From Aedes albopictus (taxonomy: Eukaryota; Arthropoda; Insecta; Diptera; Culicidae), in the NCBI RefSeq assembly GCF_035046485.1, contig NC_085137.1, positions 256,206,733 to 256,270,732 of the forward strand: 64,000 nt of DNA, in the 5' to 3' direction. The notes below the pieces were generated by a model. That model worked only from the letters and a program-made list of their open reading frames with translations. It had not been told where the DNA came from and did not search any database. Positions 42,780 through 54,179 of this stretch are shown piece by piece. The stretch's first letter is position 1; every line of letters starts with the position of its first letter. The translations under genes were made by a program, and so were the position numbers.

Positions 42780-44290
42780 TAGTTTCCAGCTTTGAATTTC
42801 GTTTATTGAGTTTTTTTGTGTTTCCTTGCAATAATTTCTTGTTTTAGTGTTACAGAACTAGTCTTTTCAGCCTTTGCTTTTTGTTTGTTGCTTTTCGATT
42901 TAGTTTCCTTATGAAGTGTCTTGTGTGGTCATTTTAATTTCATATTCTACTAGGATAAGCAAGTTATATCCAAAAAAATAAATATCTCAATCGACCAGCG
43001 CTCGGATGAACGGGTGTTCTGATCGAGAAGCGCTTTCGATGGAGCCGTTGATTGCCTCTTCTATTCGTTCCTTGACGGTCTTGAATCTGTTCTTCAGGTT
43101 CTCGGTTTGCATCCGGCAGGTCATTTTGTAGTCCAAGACGACCCCAAGGTAGCCGACTTCGTCCGACCAGAGGACAATGTGGCCGCTGATCCGGTGGAGG
43201 GAGGAGCTTCGGTGATGGTCGATGTCGGTAGACGATGGTCTGGCTCTTGACTTCGTTGACCTTTATTTTCCAGCTCGAGAGGTAGCCGACGTAAGCCGTT
43301 ACGCCTGCTATAGATCATGGACGTGCGACTGTTCGCTACGATCGCGCTATCATCGGCGTAGAGTGTCAATATGTACCCACCGGGGAGTGACGGGATGTCC
43401 GAAATGTACAGATTGTACAGTATCGGGCCCAGGAGATTGCCTTGTGGAACTCCTGCTAGGACCAGCTGGGGTTCGGACTCTGTTCTTGCGAAATGAACTC
43501 AGAAATATCAATTTTCGAGATTATTTCTTACCATTCTTGTCGAGTAGGTCGGAAATCCTGTCTGCAACAGCTAATAGATGAGACCGTTGTGCCAGGCCTT
43601 CTCGACGTCCAGGGGGCCTATCGCCGTGTTGTTGGATAGGGCAACGTTGCGGGGGATGGCGTTTTCAACTTGAACCAACTGATGAGCGGTGGAGTGCCCT
43701 CGTCGGAATCTGAACTGTTCCGGAACGATGAGGTTGTGTTTTTCTATGTGCTCCATTATGCGCTGGAGAATGATGCGCTCAAAAGCCTTGCTAGCTGCTG
43801 ATAGCAGGGTGATGGGCCGATAGCTTGACACGTTGGTTGGGTCCTTTCCGGGTTTCGGGATAGAAATAACTTTGCCTACCTTCCACCAGGATGGAAAATA
43901 TTCCAGTTGGAGACACCTAGAGAAGGCCGCCACTAGGAAGCGTTACGCTTTACTGGAGAGCTTCTTCAGAACCAAGTTGAAGATGTTGTCCTTGCCGTTT
44001 GACCGCTGCCCTGACTTCGTCCTCTGTGACTTGTCCGTCAAAGGGTGCGTCGTCGATCGCCTCGAGTTGGGCGATGGTTTGCTGGACTGCTGCTTCGTGG
44101 GGGCTCTGCATGTTCACACCGAGGTTGTGCGTTTCGACCAACTTGTGGGCGATGGCGTTCGCTTCCTCCGACGGGGAGACCAGGACGCCGCTGAAGCGGT
44201 AGGAACAGGGAAAAGGATTTAAGAAGCAATAAGCAGAATGACGACGAGTTGTTGAGCAGCCAAATGCAGAGAAGAACACGGCATTATAAT
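42780..44290 (-). mobile_element. Jockey-clade LINE, 5'-truncated and decayed
   Basis: A minus-strand LINE fragment that starts in the linker before the reverse transcriptase and runs through the polymerase to the end of ORF2 and a 3' UTR. The endonuclease is missing. No clear poly-A tail or target duplication was found. Confidence 0.8.
42980..44220 (-). pseudogene. Jockey-type reverse transcriptase, frameshifted
   Basis: In minus order: a linker (44,200-43,950) with VSPSEEANAIAHKLVETHNL and VTEDEVRAAVK; fingers (43,933-43,571) with WKVGKVISIPKPGKDPTNVS, SYRPITLLSAASKAFERI and RRGHSTAHQLVQVENAI; then GVPQGNLLGPILYNLYISDI at about 43,475-43,415; and the catalytic box LYADDSAIVA at about 43,365. 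The motif A stretch reads PLDVEKAWHNGLI, shortened relative to the usual LDVEKAFDSVWHxGL. The C-terminal end (ASRSEHPFIRALVD then stop) lies near 42,985. Several frameshifts make it inactive. Confidence 0.85.
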
Positions 44291-44649
44291 ATAAGAGATT
44301 CCATATGTTGGAGAAGCTATCCAGTGAGAAGAGGTCAAATCAAGATTCTTGCAGCGTATACTCTCGGATGCATTGGTCTGTTAAAATGAACAGCAAACAC
44401 AGTCGGAGTGGCACCAATCAGATCAGCTACCAGCCCAGCGGGAGCTAGTCAAATCGGCTAACAACCGAATGCCAAAGTATGTATTTCAATGCGAACGCAT
44501 AGTCAACTAAAAACGAAGCAGCCATCATAGCGATTTTAGCCGTTCTTGTATTTGAAGGGATCAGCCTTATCCTGGATAATTCGGTTCACTGGAGTGTATT
44601 TCACTCCTCCTTAGAATCGCTTGTTGTCGGCTGCGAACTGTGTGAAATT

Positions 44650-45215
44650 TCGGCTGTAGCGGTGCTTTGTTGTGGATGGGCTTTCTGCTCATTGCGCAGC
44701 AGCTCGAGGTGTCAGAAAGAGAACTCGTCTTTACCGCATAGATTCGCGCTACGGTCCCTATGTACTAACGAAGACTCGTTCGATAAAGCCAGAACTCTCT
44801 GACCACGACTTCCAGGTATCGCATGTATTTGTCAATTGCAGGTTCCTTTACACATCAACCATCAACCATGACTCTCTTCAGTGCAGTGATCGGTGTGTCC
44901 ATTACAATACCTTTAGATAACTGAGTTACTTGAACCCTTCTAGCCCGCATGAGTCTGCACGTTAACGGCGAAGCCTACCAATGTCTCGAGACGATCTTCG
45001 CGTATCGGTGGTAGCGAACTGTTCTTTCCTAATGAGCGCAAAATGATCCCCGGTTGACCAAACATTATTCTCAACGTGCTCATTATGCCTTGGATGTTTC
45101 CAGGACCTTATCGACCTGCACTTCCACCAGTTTGAAGGCCTTTCCTTGCAAGCTTCGTTGCAGTCGCACAAGATTTTCTTCCTTCATGAATCCAGACATA
45201 GCTGTGGGTCTTATG
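44650..45215 (-). pseudogene. BEL/Pao gag fragment
   Basis: Minus-strand frames read MSGFMKEENLVRLQRSLQGK, AFKLVE, then MSTLRIMFGQPGIILRSL and LPPIREDRLETLVGFAVNVQ. The run LQRSLQGKA...V...TLR.MFG.P..I..SL is the conserved DUF1759-type Gag core of BEL/Pao retrotransposons. Stops and a frameshift near 45,090 break it. The best-supported part is 44,950-45,215; the portion to 44,650 is included by position. No LTR was found next to it, though a solo LTR of compatible type lies at 55,480-56,029. Confidence 0.7.
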
Positions 45216-45236
45216 AACATTTATACCATACCGAAT

Positions 45237-45902
45237 GGGGCACGTTCGGTGTAGTACTAGATTTGTAGTAATGAGCTGAATTTTAGTATGGTGAGAAGAT
45301 CAATTCTCCGTTTCTGCAATGAAATGGTGCAAAAAGCGTGGGTATTATGATTCCTTGCCTAATTTGATGCTGTTTGAGCAAAACTTTGGATAACTATGTT
45401 GTTTGTGTTGCAAGAAATGGAGAAAACAACACTGTTGCTCAAAGTTTTGCTTAAACAGTATCAAATTAGGCAAGGAATCATAATACCCACTCTTTTTGTA
45501 CCATTTCACTGCAGAAATGGAGAATTGACCTTCTCACCATACAAAAATTCAGCTCATTACCAAGGGGGAGTCGCTGAGCACATCTTTACTTGCGCCAATT
45601 ATTTTCAGTGTGCCACCGGGTATTGAATTGTGCCTCAGTGTGCCCCGAAGTGCCACTGCTTGATGATTCAGATTTTGCTTGGCAACTACCAAGACAACCA
45701 ACTGTTTGTTTTCATTTTGCAGGTCAAATGCACATGGTTGCCTAGTTTTTTCACCCAAACTCAAGTGTCAAAATTGTGCCTCAGAGTGCCTCGGTGTGCC
45801 ACACAGCGTATAAGACGGTGTGCTTGGCACCTCTTGGCACAATGTTCCAAGCGACTAGCCCCTTGCTCATTACTACAAATCTAGTACTTCACCGATCTGT
45901 CC
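45237..45902. mobile_element. MITE family 2 copy 1, split by a hAT MITE
   Basis: An inverted-repeat element whose left arm (GGGGCACGTTCGGTGTAGTA onward) is mirrored to a right end reading gtacttcaccgatctgtcc. Inner blocks include gcctaatttgatgctgtttg and its inverse. It matches 57,771-58,125 throughout, except for 45,561-45,873, which is absent from the other copy. Non-coding. Confidence 0.8.
45561..45865. mobile_element. hAT MITE nested in MITE family 2, TSD CTCATTAC
   Basis: 305 bp between perfect 8-bp duplications CTCATTAC (45,553-45,560 and 45,866-45,873). The ends are CAAGGGGGAGTCGCT and, inverted, CAAGGGGCTAGTCGCT. The interior repeats the words gtgtgcc and gtgcctcagtgtgcc. The uninterrupted copy at 57,771-58,125 has CTCATTAC once at the matching point, which proves the insertion. 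No transposase frame. Confidence 0.9.
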
Positions 45903-45989
45903 TATTCTTCCGGATTCAATGCTGCAACATTAACGCCCTGCGCTGTGTTCTTTTCCTCCTAAACCTCTCTGCACTTCTCGTCGATCCAT

Positions 45990-46140
45990 TGGTTCTAACG
46001 ACTCTACTCCACGTACCTGACATCTTTAAAAATATTTCTCTGATTTGAATGGGACTGGAACCTACACTTCGTGACTTTACTATGCCTAAACGGCATGTGC
46101 CACTCGTTATACGATTATGAAGCCTAGTTGGGATGACGCC
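45990..46140 (-). mobile_element. Possible tRNA-derived SINE
   Basis: The minus strand has an A-box-like stretch (taggcttcataatcgtataa) and a B-box-like gtaggttccagtcccattc. Spacing is wider than in a tRNA. No second copy is in the window, so this is tentative. Confidence 0.3.
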
Positions 46141-47959
46141 TATCGGACTGCACAAGAAAATTATCATCACTGTAGCGTGGATTAATCCCGTTTATCTGTA
46201 CGAAAAAGAGATTAGTTTTTCAACACTTGAGAAAATCAGCAGTCAAAGTATTCCATGTACCGTCATGGTTGACGTTTCCCAGGGCAACGGCATCCGAGGA
46301 AATGCGATCCCCAGCCTACTCGGATCAAACCAGGGGAGATAATACCGCTGAAAATGTGTGCCATCATCCATCGACGACGACGACGGCGCTCTCCACGATA
46401 TAGATAACGTCCCACAGCCCGCAAATCCGCAAGAAATTTGATCTTGTGTGATAAAAACAGAAGTGATTTTCCGTCATTTGTTCGGCACACCCGATCTCCG
46501 CTGGTAGCTGTGCAAACAGCAGTGCTCTTCATACCAAGCTGCTCCCGTTCGACGTCGTCAACCATGGCCTGCCTAGATGCAGCAGGCAGCATAAACGGAG
46601 GAAGCGAAAAAAGTGGAGCACACTTTATAATAATAATTGCCAACCGCTTCAGATTATTACTTCCACCACACACGACGACCAAAGACCGAAGACTCCGGTG
46701 CGGTGGTGACGCCGATGACGACCTCGATAAAGTTATAATTTCTCTCCCGCTTCAAGTGTGGCAACTTCTCAGCAGCGATTAATTCGTCTTAGTTAGAAGC
46801 GACGCATTTCTCTGATGTCGGCGGCGATGGTGGTGGCGTTAGAAAGGATTTGTTAATGAGATTACACCAAGAAACCACAACCAGAGGCGAAGTTGCAGCG
46901 GCACTCGATCGAGAGACTACGGTGCGGTGTATCGGTGTATCGCTATTGCGCAGCTAACGGACGATGGCGATTACCGGAGGGAGCTGCAAATCTAACAATT
47001 AAATCGAATAGGTACACACAGCCCAAGACTTGCGCGGAGGAGAGATAACGTAATATGCCTAATTACCGCTACCGGAGGAAAGATTTGCCTTCGGTGGTGT
47101 GTCTGCGCGGTGATCTCGTTACACTGGCATGCAAAGCAAACCGCCTGGATCGAGGCAAGTTATTAGTCAACACACAGATGAGTGCTGCATATCTCGGATC
47201 ACCCGAGCGGATCGATCCAGTAAGCAATGTTATTTCATGGGTTGCAATTCCTTCTGATGCTTCAGCTGTTGTGTGGCATGCTACGACCGTTTATGCTGGA
47301 ACTGCTCACGATCGTAGGAGCCGCCGCCCATCGTTTATTATAAACGTCGCCCGATTCCGATCTAAGCATGCGGCCTGGGTAATTTCACTGTCTTGGCTTG
47401 GCGAGATAGGTAGTTGCGTACTCTGCAAAATTGGCTCACATACCCTACATCTCGGTCCGCAACGCGACGCGACGGCAACGCGCATGATTGTGAATAATAT
47501 CTCGCCAACAAACAACAGCAACGTGAGCCTACATGTGTTCGCCTACTTTCAGATTTCTTGCGAATTTGCAGCGGCTCCATCGCCAAGCCCCGCAGACCAG
47601 ACGATTGAGGGTAATTTGCTGATCGATTCCTAGCAACCTTTGCGTGCACAGCGAAGAACGTCGCCAACAGAAGAAAAACAGATGTTTGCTTCGATATCAT
47701 TTTGACCTACTTTGCGCGGATCGATCGATGTGGTTCAGGTCGTCTGCTGCCCGCCGCCGATTAGGCAAATTGTTTATTGAAATGCGTTTTCTCCGCGCCA
47801 AATTGGATCAGAAGTGGTGCTTATGGGAGACCCGAGGTTGTCCTGTTAGTTTTCCATTGTTATCATGCTTTATTCGCTTGCGAAATATGCGAAATCAGTA
47901 GTTAATAGAGGGAGAAAAATCTGCGATCGAAGTTGGAACATGGCAAACTTTGTTTTATC
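46141..47959. other. Low-repeat region with an unsupported 192-codon ORF
   Basis: No recognised element. The sequence is balanced in composition, with several gatcgatc and cgacgacg words. An open frame at 47,055-47,633 (plus, 192 codons) is the longest outside known elements. It has no domain, signal peptide or repeat that I can identify, and another open frame overlaps it on the opposite strand, so I do not call it a gene. The region could be intronic or regulatory host DNA. Confidence 0.4.
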
Positions 47960-48379
47960 GCCCGTGAAGATTGATTAGCGCGTTATTAGCGCTAGACGTC
48001 CATTAACTATAACATGATCGATTGCCACTACAGTTTCATCATTACCGACCTCTTCCTGCTCCACTCTAGAGAGGGTGACGGACGATGAACAATACCAGGC
48101 AAGGCATTGAACCTTTGTTCTGACGACCAGCACGGCAATGGACCTCATTTGACGGATTGTTATTCCCTTAGCCACCCGGCCACGATCAAAGCCATCGACA
48201 ACTACGACGACGAAACGGACACCGTTTTGGGGCTTAATTTGACAGCAATGAGATTGCTAAAACAAGTCTCGATTCTTCCTTCGCCACCATCGCATTGGGC
48301 CTCTTACGTGTTCACATATCTTCCTACATACGTTCGGTTGCGGTCACTTGTAGGGTTTTGCATGAGATAGCCAAAATTT

Positions 48380-49174
48380 TTCGAACATTATGATAAATCG
48401 GACGGCGTCATCGGGGACTCTTCAGCGGTCGTTGAATTTATCAGCAACGGTGGTTCCCAAGTTTTTGCTTTTTCGGAACCGTCATAGCTGATGCGTAGAC
48501 ACTTCTTCGATCGATTCACCGTAGATCGGATCACGGATGCAACCGTGCGGGACTTATGAGTTAGGAGGTTATGTGAAAACACTTCCGACCAATATCTGTG
48601 TTGTAAAGTAGTACTCGATTCTGGAAGTAACTTCCGTGAATCTTGTACTAGTACCCGGGTATTCCCAGACGCAGGAGCGCATAGGCAATAGCTGCCCAAC
48701 TGGAGCTGATGAACACGTTCCTTACATTCAGAGTCACTACTGTACAGTAGCGAATTCCGCTACTCTTCAGATGTAGCTCTATGTCGGCGGCCTTTGCAAC
48801 CGACAAGACAGCGTATACGGTTGATGTCCTTTTCGGTAGCCAAACTGATTACTGGAGAGACCGGTCCTGGAGCCAAAAGATCTACACATTCCTCGTCGGT
48901 GATCCCCTTATCGCCAACCCCAGTCCTAAGCGGACCTGTAAAAGGAAGCCAATGACTAGAAATTATGACGCGGAAAGACCCCCTCGTTGTTCTCCTCTAA
49001 CATCTCCAAAGACTGCTCTGCAGAAGCCATTACGCCTACTATTTTGGCCATCTCGATCCCGTAAGGATCATCCCTCGGATTCGTATTAGCACTCTGACGG
49101 AGACCCTCAAAAAAGGCCTTTTTGCTTGCCCTTATCTCGGTCTTTGGCGCGTCCTTGGTAGCGGCGAACGCCAC
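48380..49174 (-). pseudogene. LOA/R1-type reverse transcriptase, frameshifted
   Basis: The minus strand gives a linker (KTEIRASKKAFFEGLRQSAN), then SVAKAADIELHLKSSGIRYC-like and TVVTLNVRNVFISSSWAAIA followed by YALLRLGIPGY. The last is the motif A region, with the expected Asp replaced by Asn (LNVRNVF for LDVRNAF). Beyond 48,650 the frame degrades (VLVQDSRKLLPESSTTLQHR). Motif C was not found intact. It is inactive. Confidence 0.65.
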
Positions 49175-49299
49175 TCGTCGCTCAATTTGCTTTTCAACAG
49201 TAGGTGCTCACTGTATCCGCCTCCTGGGCAGTAAGCAGACGCGGCGCAGGTCCGCAATCGCTTAAGCCCATCAGTAAGCTGGTGGTTCCTTATTTATAG

Positions 49300-50179
49300 G
49301 GTTGACTAGCCTAGTCGTTCGTATCGCACGCATGCGAGAGCACCGCTACCAGCTCGTCACCGCTTAAACCGAATAAGTTTCGCTCTCCTCCTCGTTGAAG
49401 TATGATTTCTTCCACGTACGAGTGTTTGGTCTTGGTCTTGCCGCCTCTTCCTCTACCCGCGGCCTGCCATTGTTGTAGTCGATACTGTGCAAACCGCAAG
49501 ATAATCGCTTTGAGTGTAGCTATCGTCTACCCACCAGCTCGAACTAATTGTTAGGCCAGGACTATAAAAAGTCACGTCAATAACCGACTGCGCACCGTTT
49601 TGATTAAAGGTACTCTTGCTACCGACATTAGGCATTAACGAGATTTTTAGCCCTAGGCTAGTTCATCTCGGGATCCACGCTTTATTTCCCTTCCGAAGGA
49701 AGAACTCACATTTTGTGAGTTTGTCGGGAGTGGGATTCGATGCCAGGTCCTTGGCGTGATAGTCAAGTGTTCTAACCATCAAACCAGGTCCGCTTCCCGT
49801 GAAATGGCTACCCCATTCCACGGCCCAGGCATTTAAGTCACCCGCTATTACCACCGGCCTTCGCCCTGTTAGCACGGTCGTCATATAGCTCGATCGGTCA
49901 CCACGGAGGCGCATAACAGCTACAGAAGAAGACCCCATTTACATTGGCGACCATGAAGCACTCTTAAGTAGTAGATACCAACTCCTGGATGGGGTATTTA
50001 CCCGTCGTCCCTATCGCCGCCTCTTTTCTGGACCCATCCGCGACCCAATTGCCGTTGCCGGCGGGTATTTGGTATGGGTCCGCTATGATGGCGATATCCG
50101 CCCCTAACTCAGAAACCGCCTGACAGACCAGTTGCTGAGCCGCGTCACAGTGATTCAGATTCAGCTGCGTTACCTGCAC
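49300..50179 (-). pseudogene. LOA/R1-type endonuclease, split by a SINE
   Basis: The minus-strand ORF2 start reads MQVTQLNLNHCDAAQQLVCQ and ELGADIAIIADPYQIPAGNG. The catalytic block VIAGDLNAWAVEWGS follows near 49,830, then the SINE at 49,634-49,793. The frame resumes with NVGSKSTFNQNGAQSVIDVT and FYSPGLTISSSW, then DDSYTQSDYLAV, where the usual SDH is SDY, so the last catalytic His is lost. The tail FAQYRLQQWQAAGRGRGGKT follows. About 20 residues expected between the halves are missing around the SINE. The domain would nick target DNA in an active element. Confidence 0.8.
49634..49793 (-). mobile_element. tRNA-derived SINE inside the LINE endonuclease
   Basis: On the minus strand: gcggacctggtttgatggtt (A box), B box in ctggcatcgaatcccact, then acaaaatgtgagttcttcc, and an end at aaaaatctcgttaat. 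160 bp. A truncated copy lies at 40,352-40,455. The absence of a clear duplication and the loss of nearby LINE codons suggest a small deletion on insertion. Confidence 0.75.
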
Positions 50180-50184
50180 TGTAA

Positions 50185-50790
50185 TTAATCAGCTACGGCT
50201 CTTCTGAAGGCCGGCCACGTTGGACCTCCCATTGGGTGCTTGTAGTTCACAGATTTCCCGGAACAGATCAAACACGTGGGTGGAGCCTTATGGTTTGTGG
50301 CCTTCGTCACCGCATCGTCAACACAACTTGCTCCTGTCAGGGCTTGCAGTCTTATAACTTGTGTCTTGGTTCCAGACACCTGAAGCAAGCTTCCGGTAGC
50401 TTGTGTATGATCAGTTGGCCTACCGACTGCCCACCTTGAGCTTCCCTACTTCAACGAACTTGTTAGCGTCCGCCATAGATAGCTGTACCAAGAACTATTG
50501 TGTCTCTGCTGGGCCTTTTCGCAGTGCCGTGATGAACTCTTCCGCGTCAGTGATCTCGTCCAGGTTGTTAACCTTCAGAGTCGCTTTTGCCTGGTAGTTC
50601 ATCGCCTTACACGCTTCTGCGATTGCTTGTCATAAGCAATCGCGTCCGGTGTACTTTTAGGACCACCCGTGAATGCGATGGCCTCTGCCTGGGTAGACTT
50701 CGGCACCCTTGCAGTATTATGAATGACCCCCCAAAACCCTCTGCTATTATCAATAGCTCTATAACTCACCCCTCAAAACTCGGGAATACC
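50185..50790 (-). pseudogene. LINE ORF1 (Gag-like) C-terminal remnant
   Basis: The minus-strand frame 50,388-50,185 ends with APPTCLICSGKSVNYKHPMG and GPTWPAFRR. This is the last CCHC-type zinc knuckle typical of R1/LOA ORF1 proteins, with the final Cys changed to Trp. ORF2 begins a few bases downstream. Upstream to about 50,790 the frame is broken and only tentatively ORF1. Confidence 0.6.
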
Positions 50791-50944
50791 GGTCGTTAAG
50801 GCGGTTTTTTTTTTGCGAAATAACGTCCAAAAGCTCAATGTGCCTTCATTCCTTGGGCTTCGTGACATATCTGCTTGTTTGGACGTTATACCCCGGAAAA
50901 ATATGCCATAAAGTTCTGGGATATTATGGCCTCGGACGTAGATA

Positions 50945-51115
50945 CTGCACCTGAAGGCTCCTTAAAACCGTCCTTGATTAAACCCTCTGAAGCCCCTATG
51001 AAAACCTCTGGAAGCCCTCGAGAATCCCTTTGAAAAGCACCTGAATCGCCTATGAAACTTCCGTGAATATCCTGAAAGCCCTCTAAATTCCCTTGGAGCC
51101 CTTAGATACAATATA
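50945..51115 (-). repeat. Family B minisatellite remnant (B4)
   Basis: Short degenerate set of ccctctgaagcccctatgaa-like units in the CCTGAAACC orientation. No flip seen. Confidence 0.55.
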
Positions 51116-51281
51116 ACACTTCATGTTACTCTTACCTTTGCTGAAAGCTTTACTGTAACACTCAGCCATTGAGACTTGTTTGCATTGAAAAAAAAAAAAA
51201 ACACTCTTTATACCCATTTATAATTTCATAGCCACAACTTCAAAGTATTTTAAATTTCTTGTAAGTTAAAGTAGTGATTAA

Positions 51282-51397
51282 CCCTAAAAGGGATACCTGG
51301 GGTCCATTGGACCCCAGGCGCCTTTCATAGCTCGTCTTTGATGGAACACACTCAGCGAGGTGACGAAACTGGGACCATGAAGGTATCCCTTTTAGGG
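51282..51397. mobile_element. PiggyBac-like MITE, TSD TTAA
   Basis: 116 bp with 16-base perfect ends, CCCTAAAAGGGATACC and its inverse, flanked by TTAA at 51,278-51,281 and 51,398-51,401. CCCT tips with a TTAA target are diagnostic of piggyBac-type elements. The interior contains a further palindrome (ctggggtccattggacccca). Non-coding. Confidence 0.85.
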
Positions 51398-51401
51398 TTA
51401 A

Positions 51402-53129
51402 GCTGATTAACCATTCTTGTAATGAATCCATTTAATTGAACTTTCAATTTGCATGATCTTTTACTTAATTGAGGTTTGGGAGTATAAGGATATTGTTTTC
51501 GCTACACTTTTGAAAAATGAGCCGTAACATAGAGTTTGTTAAATTGTTGATCAATCCACGAGTATCCAGTGAGGAATAGCAACTCGTCAACCCGATTCTC
51601 TGCATTGCAGATTTCTGTTTACTGATTCCCCCAAAATTTGGGAATCCCTGCTCAAGCACATACACGCAGCACCAGAAGGGGTGTTAACGCCGATGGCTTG
51701 TATCACTCTGATCTCTGGCGGAGATCTTGTCTCGGGTGCCTAACTGTTTTGAAAGACCACTTATCAACTCTGAACCCTGCCCGCTCTGGCTGTGCGGACG
51801 TATGCACAATGATTGATTGACGAACTATGGGGAAGATGATCGCAAAGAAAGAAAGAAAGAAAGAAAAATCTGCCACGGTCGGCCGTAAAGAACCACTTCA
51901 ACGACTCCAAGCGGGGAGAAACAACCTCTCAATTCCTGGCAAATTCCAGAGGTTCCCGTTGTTGTCGTCGTCGTCGTCGTCGTCGATTGGGACGAAACGA
52001 GGACAGCCAACAGCAACAACCGTAATTCAAAGCCAAGCCCGCAACGTGTTCATATGGGATCGTACGTTTTCGCGAACAAGACTTGCTGCGCTGCTGCCAT
52101 GTTGACGACTCCATATGTGCCCCCTTACAGATAGATATATAGCGAGATAATTTGAAAAATCCATAAATAGAATTGAGCCATTATCAGTACAACGGCAATC
52201 AAATGAGCAATAGATCGTCGAACGAAGTAGAAAGGCACTATGTGATCGCAGTTCGATCGATCCTACAGCTACAGTAGGAGAGCGAATTTGTCACGGCGTG
52301 AACCCCCGGTCGATCGATCCAAGTAGGTGTGGAAGGCTGTAATTGTCTCCGGCGCGCGTGAAACAAAGCAAGCGTTGCAAATTTAAAAGCGATTAGCCTT
52401 TGCTGGTTTCTTTTGTGTGGCTTTCCTTGCCACAGACACAGCAGCCGAGTGGAATTGGATGGCGGTGCAAAATGGAAATCCAGATACAGCCTTCCTACAA
52501 AATCTAACTTTCACTGTAGTCGCCGGTCTATAAAAGTCCATTTGCAAAATGAATCAAAGCTGATGCGCAGAAATGGCCAGCGATTGTCAACCGCCGGTGA
52601 TCCAGCATGATACAATGGTCAAGCTCGTGACAACCGGACAACGACTCTGCGGAGCGTAGGTTTTTCGTGGGGGAACAGGAGGTGGACATTGAAAAGATAA
52701 TCACGCCCTCAACAAGGCCTCGGAATTGGCCCCGGACAAGTAAGCAGTAAACTCTGTCATTGCCAAACCTCTAGCGTTGCCAAATGGGCAGACTAGATGT
52801 GATCGTCGTCGTCGTCGTCGTCGGTCGTTGCGATCTTTGAAAGTGCGTGATTGTTAGAAGATCGATCAGATACGGCATTATCTGCTGTGGCCACTCGCTT
52901 CCCGCCAATAACGAAGAGGCATTGCGCATGGGCGTAATCAGAGGAGGGTCGCTCACAAATATTTAAACTATATCGAGAATTCCGTAGATTAATCCTGTAT
53001 TTTGATATTTGAAATGTTTTTTTTTTGTGTGCACTTGATCACTCTATCAGATTACCGTATTTTTTTTTTTGAGTTTTTGTTTGTTTCTGCCTGGGAAACA
53101 TTTCAAGAATTTATGAATAAGTGATTTAT
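51402..53129. other. Low-repeat region with microsatellites
   Basis: No gene recognised. It contains a GAAA run (about 51,844-51,870), GTC runs (about 51,963-51,985 and 52,805-52,825) and T runs near 53,010 and 53,057. Composition is host-like from 51,660 to 52,960. Confidence 0.45.
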
Positions 53130-53530
53130 TCCAAGATATTTCTAATGTTCTTGCAAAGCTCCTCAAAAATTTCTCCTAGAGATCCTCAGTCCTCAAGAAT
53201 TCTACTAAGAGTTCTTTGAATCTTTCTCGAAGTTCCTCAAAGAATTCCTTCCGGATTTTCTCGGGAATTCCTCGAGAAAATCCTTGGAAATTCCTCCAGA
53301 AGTTCCTTGAACATTCCTACAGAAGTCCCTAGGATTTTTTTTCAGGAATCCCTCAAGATTTTCCCAGGAGTTCCTCAGGAATTCGTCCACGAATTCTTCT
53401 AGAAGTTCCTCAGGAATTGCAGCAGGTGTTCTTCTGATATTCTTTCAGAAACTTCTCAATAATCTCCCCAGGAATTTCTCGGAAATTCTTCCAGAAGCTT
53501 TTCGGAAATTCTTTTAGAAATTCCTTGCAC
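53130..53530 (+). repeat. Family A minisatellite array (A3)
   Basis: Degenerate gaattcctcaagaagttcctc-like units (period about 23-24 bp) in the TTCCTCC orientation only. It is separated by 650 bp from the larger array A4, whose left half has the same orientation. Confidence 0.75.
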
Positions 53531-53678
53531 AGTGGTCCAGATTTGAAAATAACTGGCAAAAATTTACAAATCATAGTCACTATAGTAGCCTGCTAGTTTT
53601 AGCCTAAACGAATGTATTGGAATATGAATTAGCACTTAATTCCACGTTAATGGCAGTTTTATTATTTTTCCATTTATT

Positions 53679-53724
53679 CGAACAAAATCCGAACAAAACA
53701 TCCATTTTGTTCGGATTTTGTTCG
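53679..53724. repeat. Perfect 20-bp hairpin
   Basis: CGAACAAAATCCGAACAAAA (53,679-53,698) is followed by a 6-base loop and its exact inverse (53,705-53,724). It stands between arrays A3 and A4. It may be the remnant of a tiny MITE; function unknown. Confidence 0.75.
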
Positions 53725-54179
53725 TCAATTCGTCAATTTCATACAAATTGACTGTGCATATTTCATCATGGCGCTATTGTTTTGGCAACTCTTGGCAGTT
53801 GCATTTTTCCTTAACTTCTTCTGCATACATCAACGAGTATTTGAACGGAATATCTCCGTTTAAAGCCAAAAGTGTTATTTTGATCTCTTGCTCAATAGCA
53901 GATGTCTGACATACATAAGAAATTGCAAATAAACTTTTGATAGCAATTCAATTACTTACATTAACAGACTTTTATAGTGGTTGAACTTGTTTGTGTTCTT
54001 TATCAAAAATTCAGTACTTGTTTCATCAGCAGCTATTCAGTGGTCTAACAAGATACAAAATCAATATTTTCAATTTTTTAAGGGCAGGCAGTACTCTTGG
54101 TATTATGGATGAATGCTCGATATACTGTATCCCATTGAAAACATGTTCAAAAATTAAGTTTTTGTCCGCTTTTCTCAAA

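Larger units (their letters stand above)
47960..50795 (-). mobile_element. LOA/R1-type LINE, decayed
   Basis: A minus-strand LINE with the end of ORF1 (50,790-50,185), an endonuclease (50,179-49,300) and reverse transcriptase (49,174-48,380). The ORF1-ORF2 gap is a few bases. A tRNA-SINE has inserted into the endonuclease. The assignment rests on the endonuclease start and on the ORF1 zinc-knuckle remnant. Confidence 0.75.

Noticed and set aside
47055..47633. 192-codon plus-strand open frame as a protein-coding gene
   Set aside because: No recognisable domain, signal peptide or repeat. An open frame overlaps on the other strand, and a frame this long is not surprising by chance in 64 kb read six ways.
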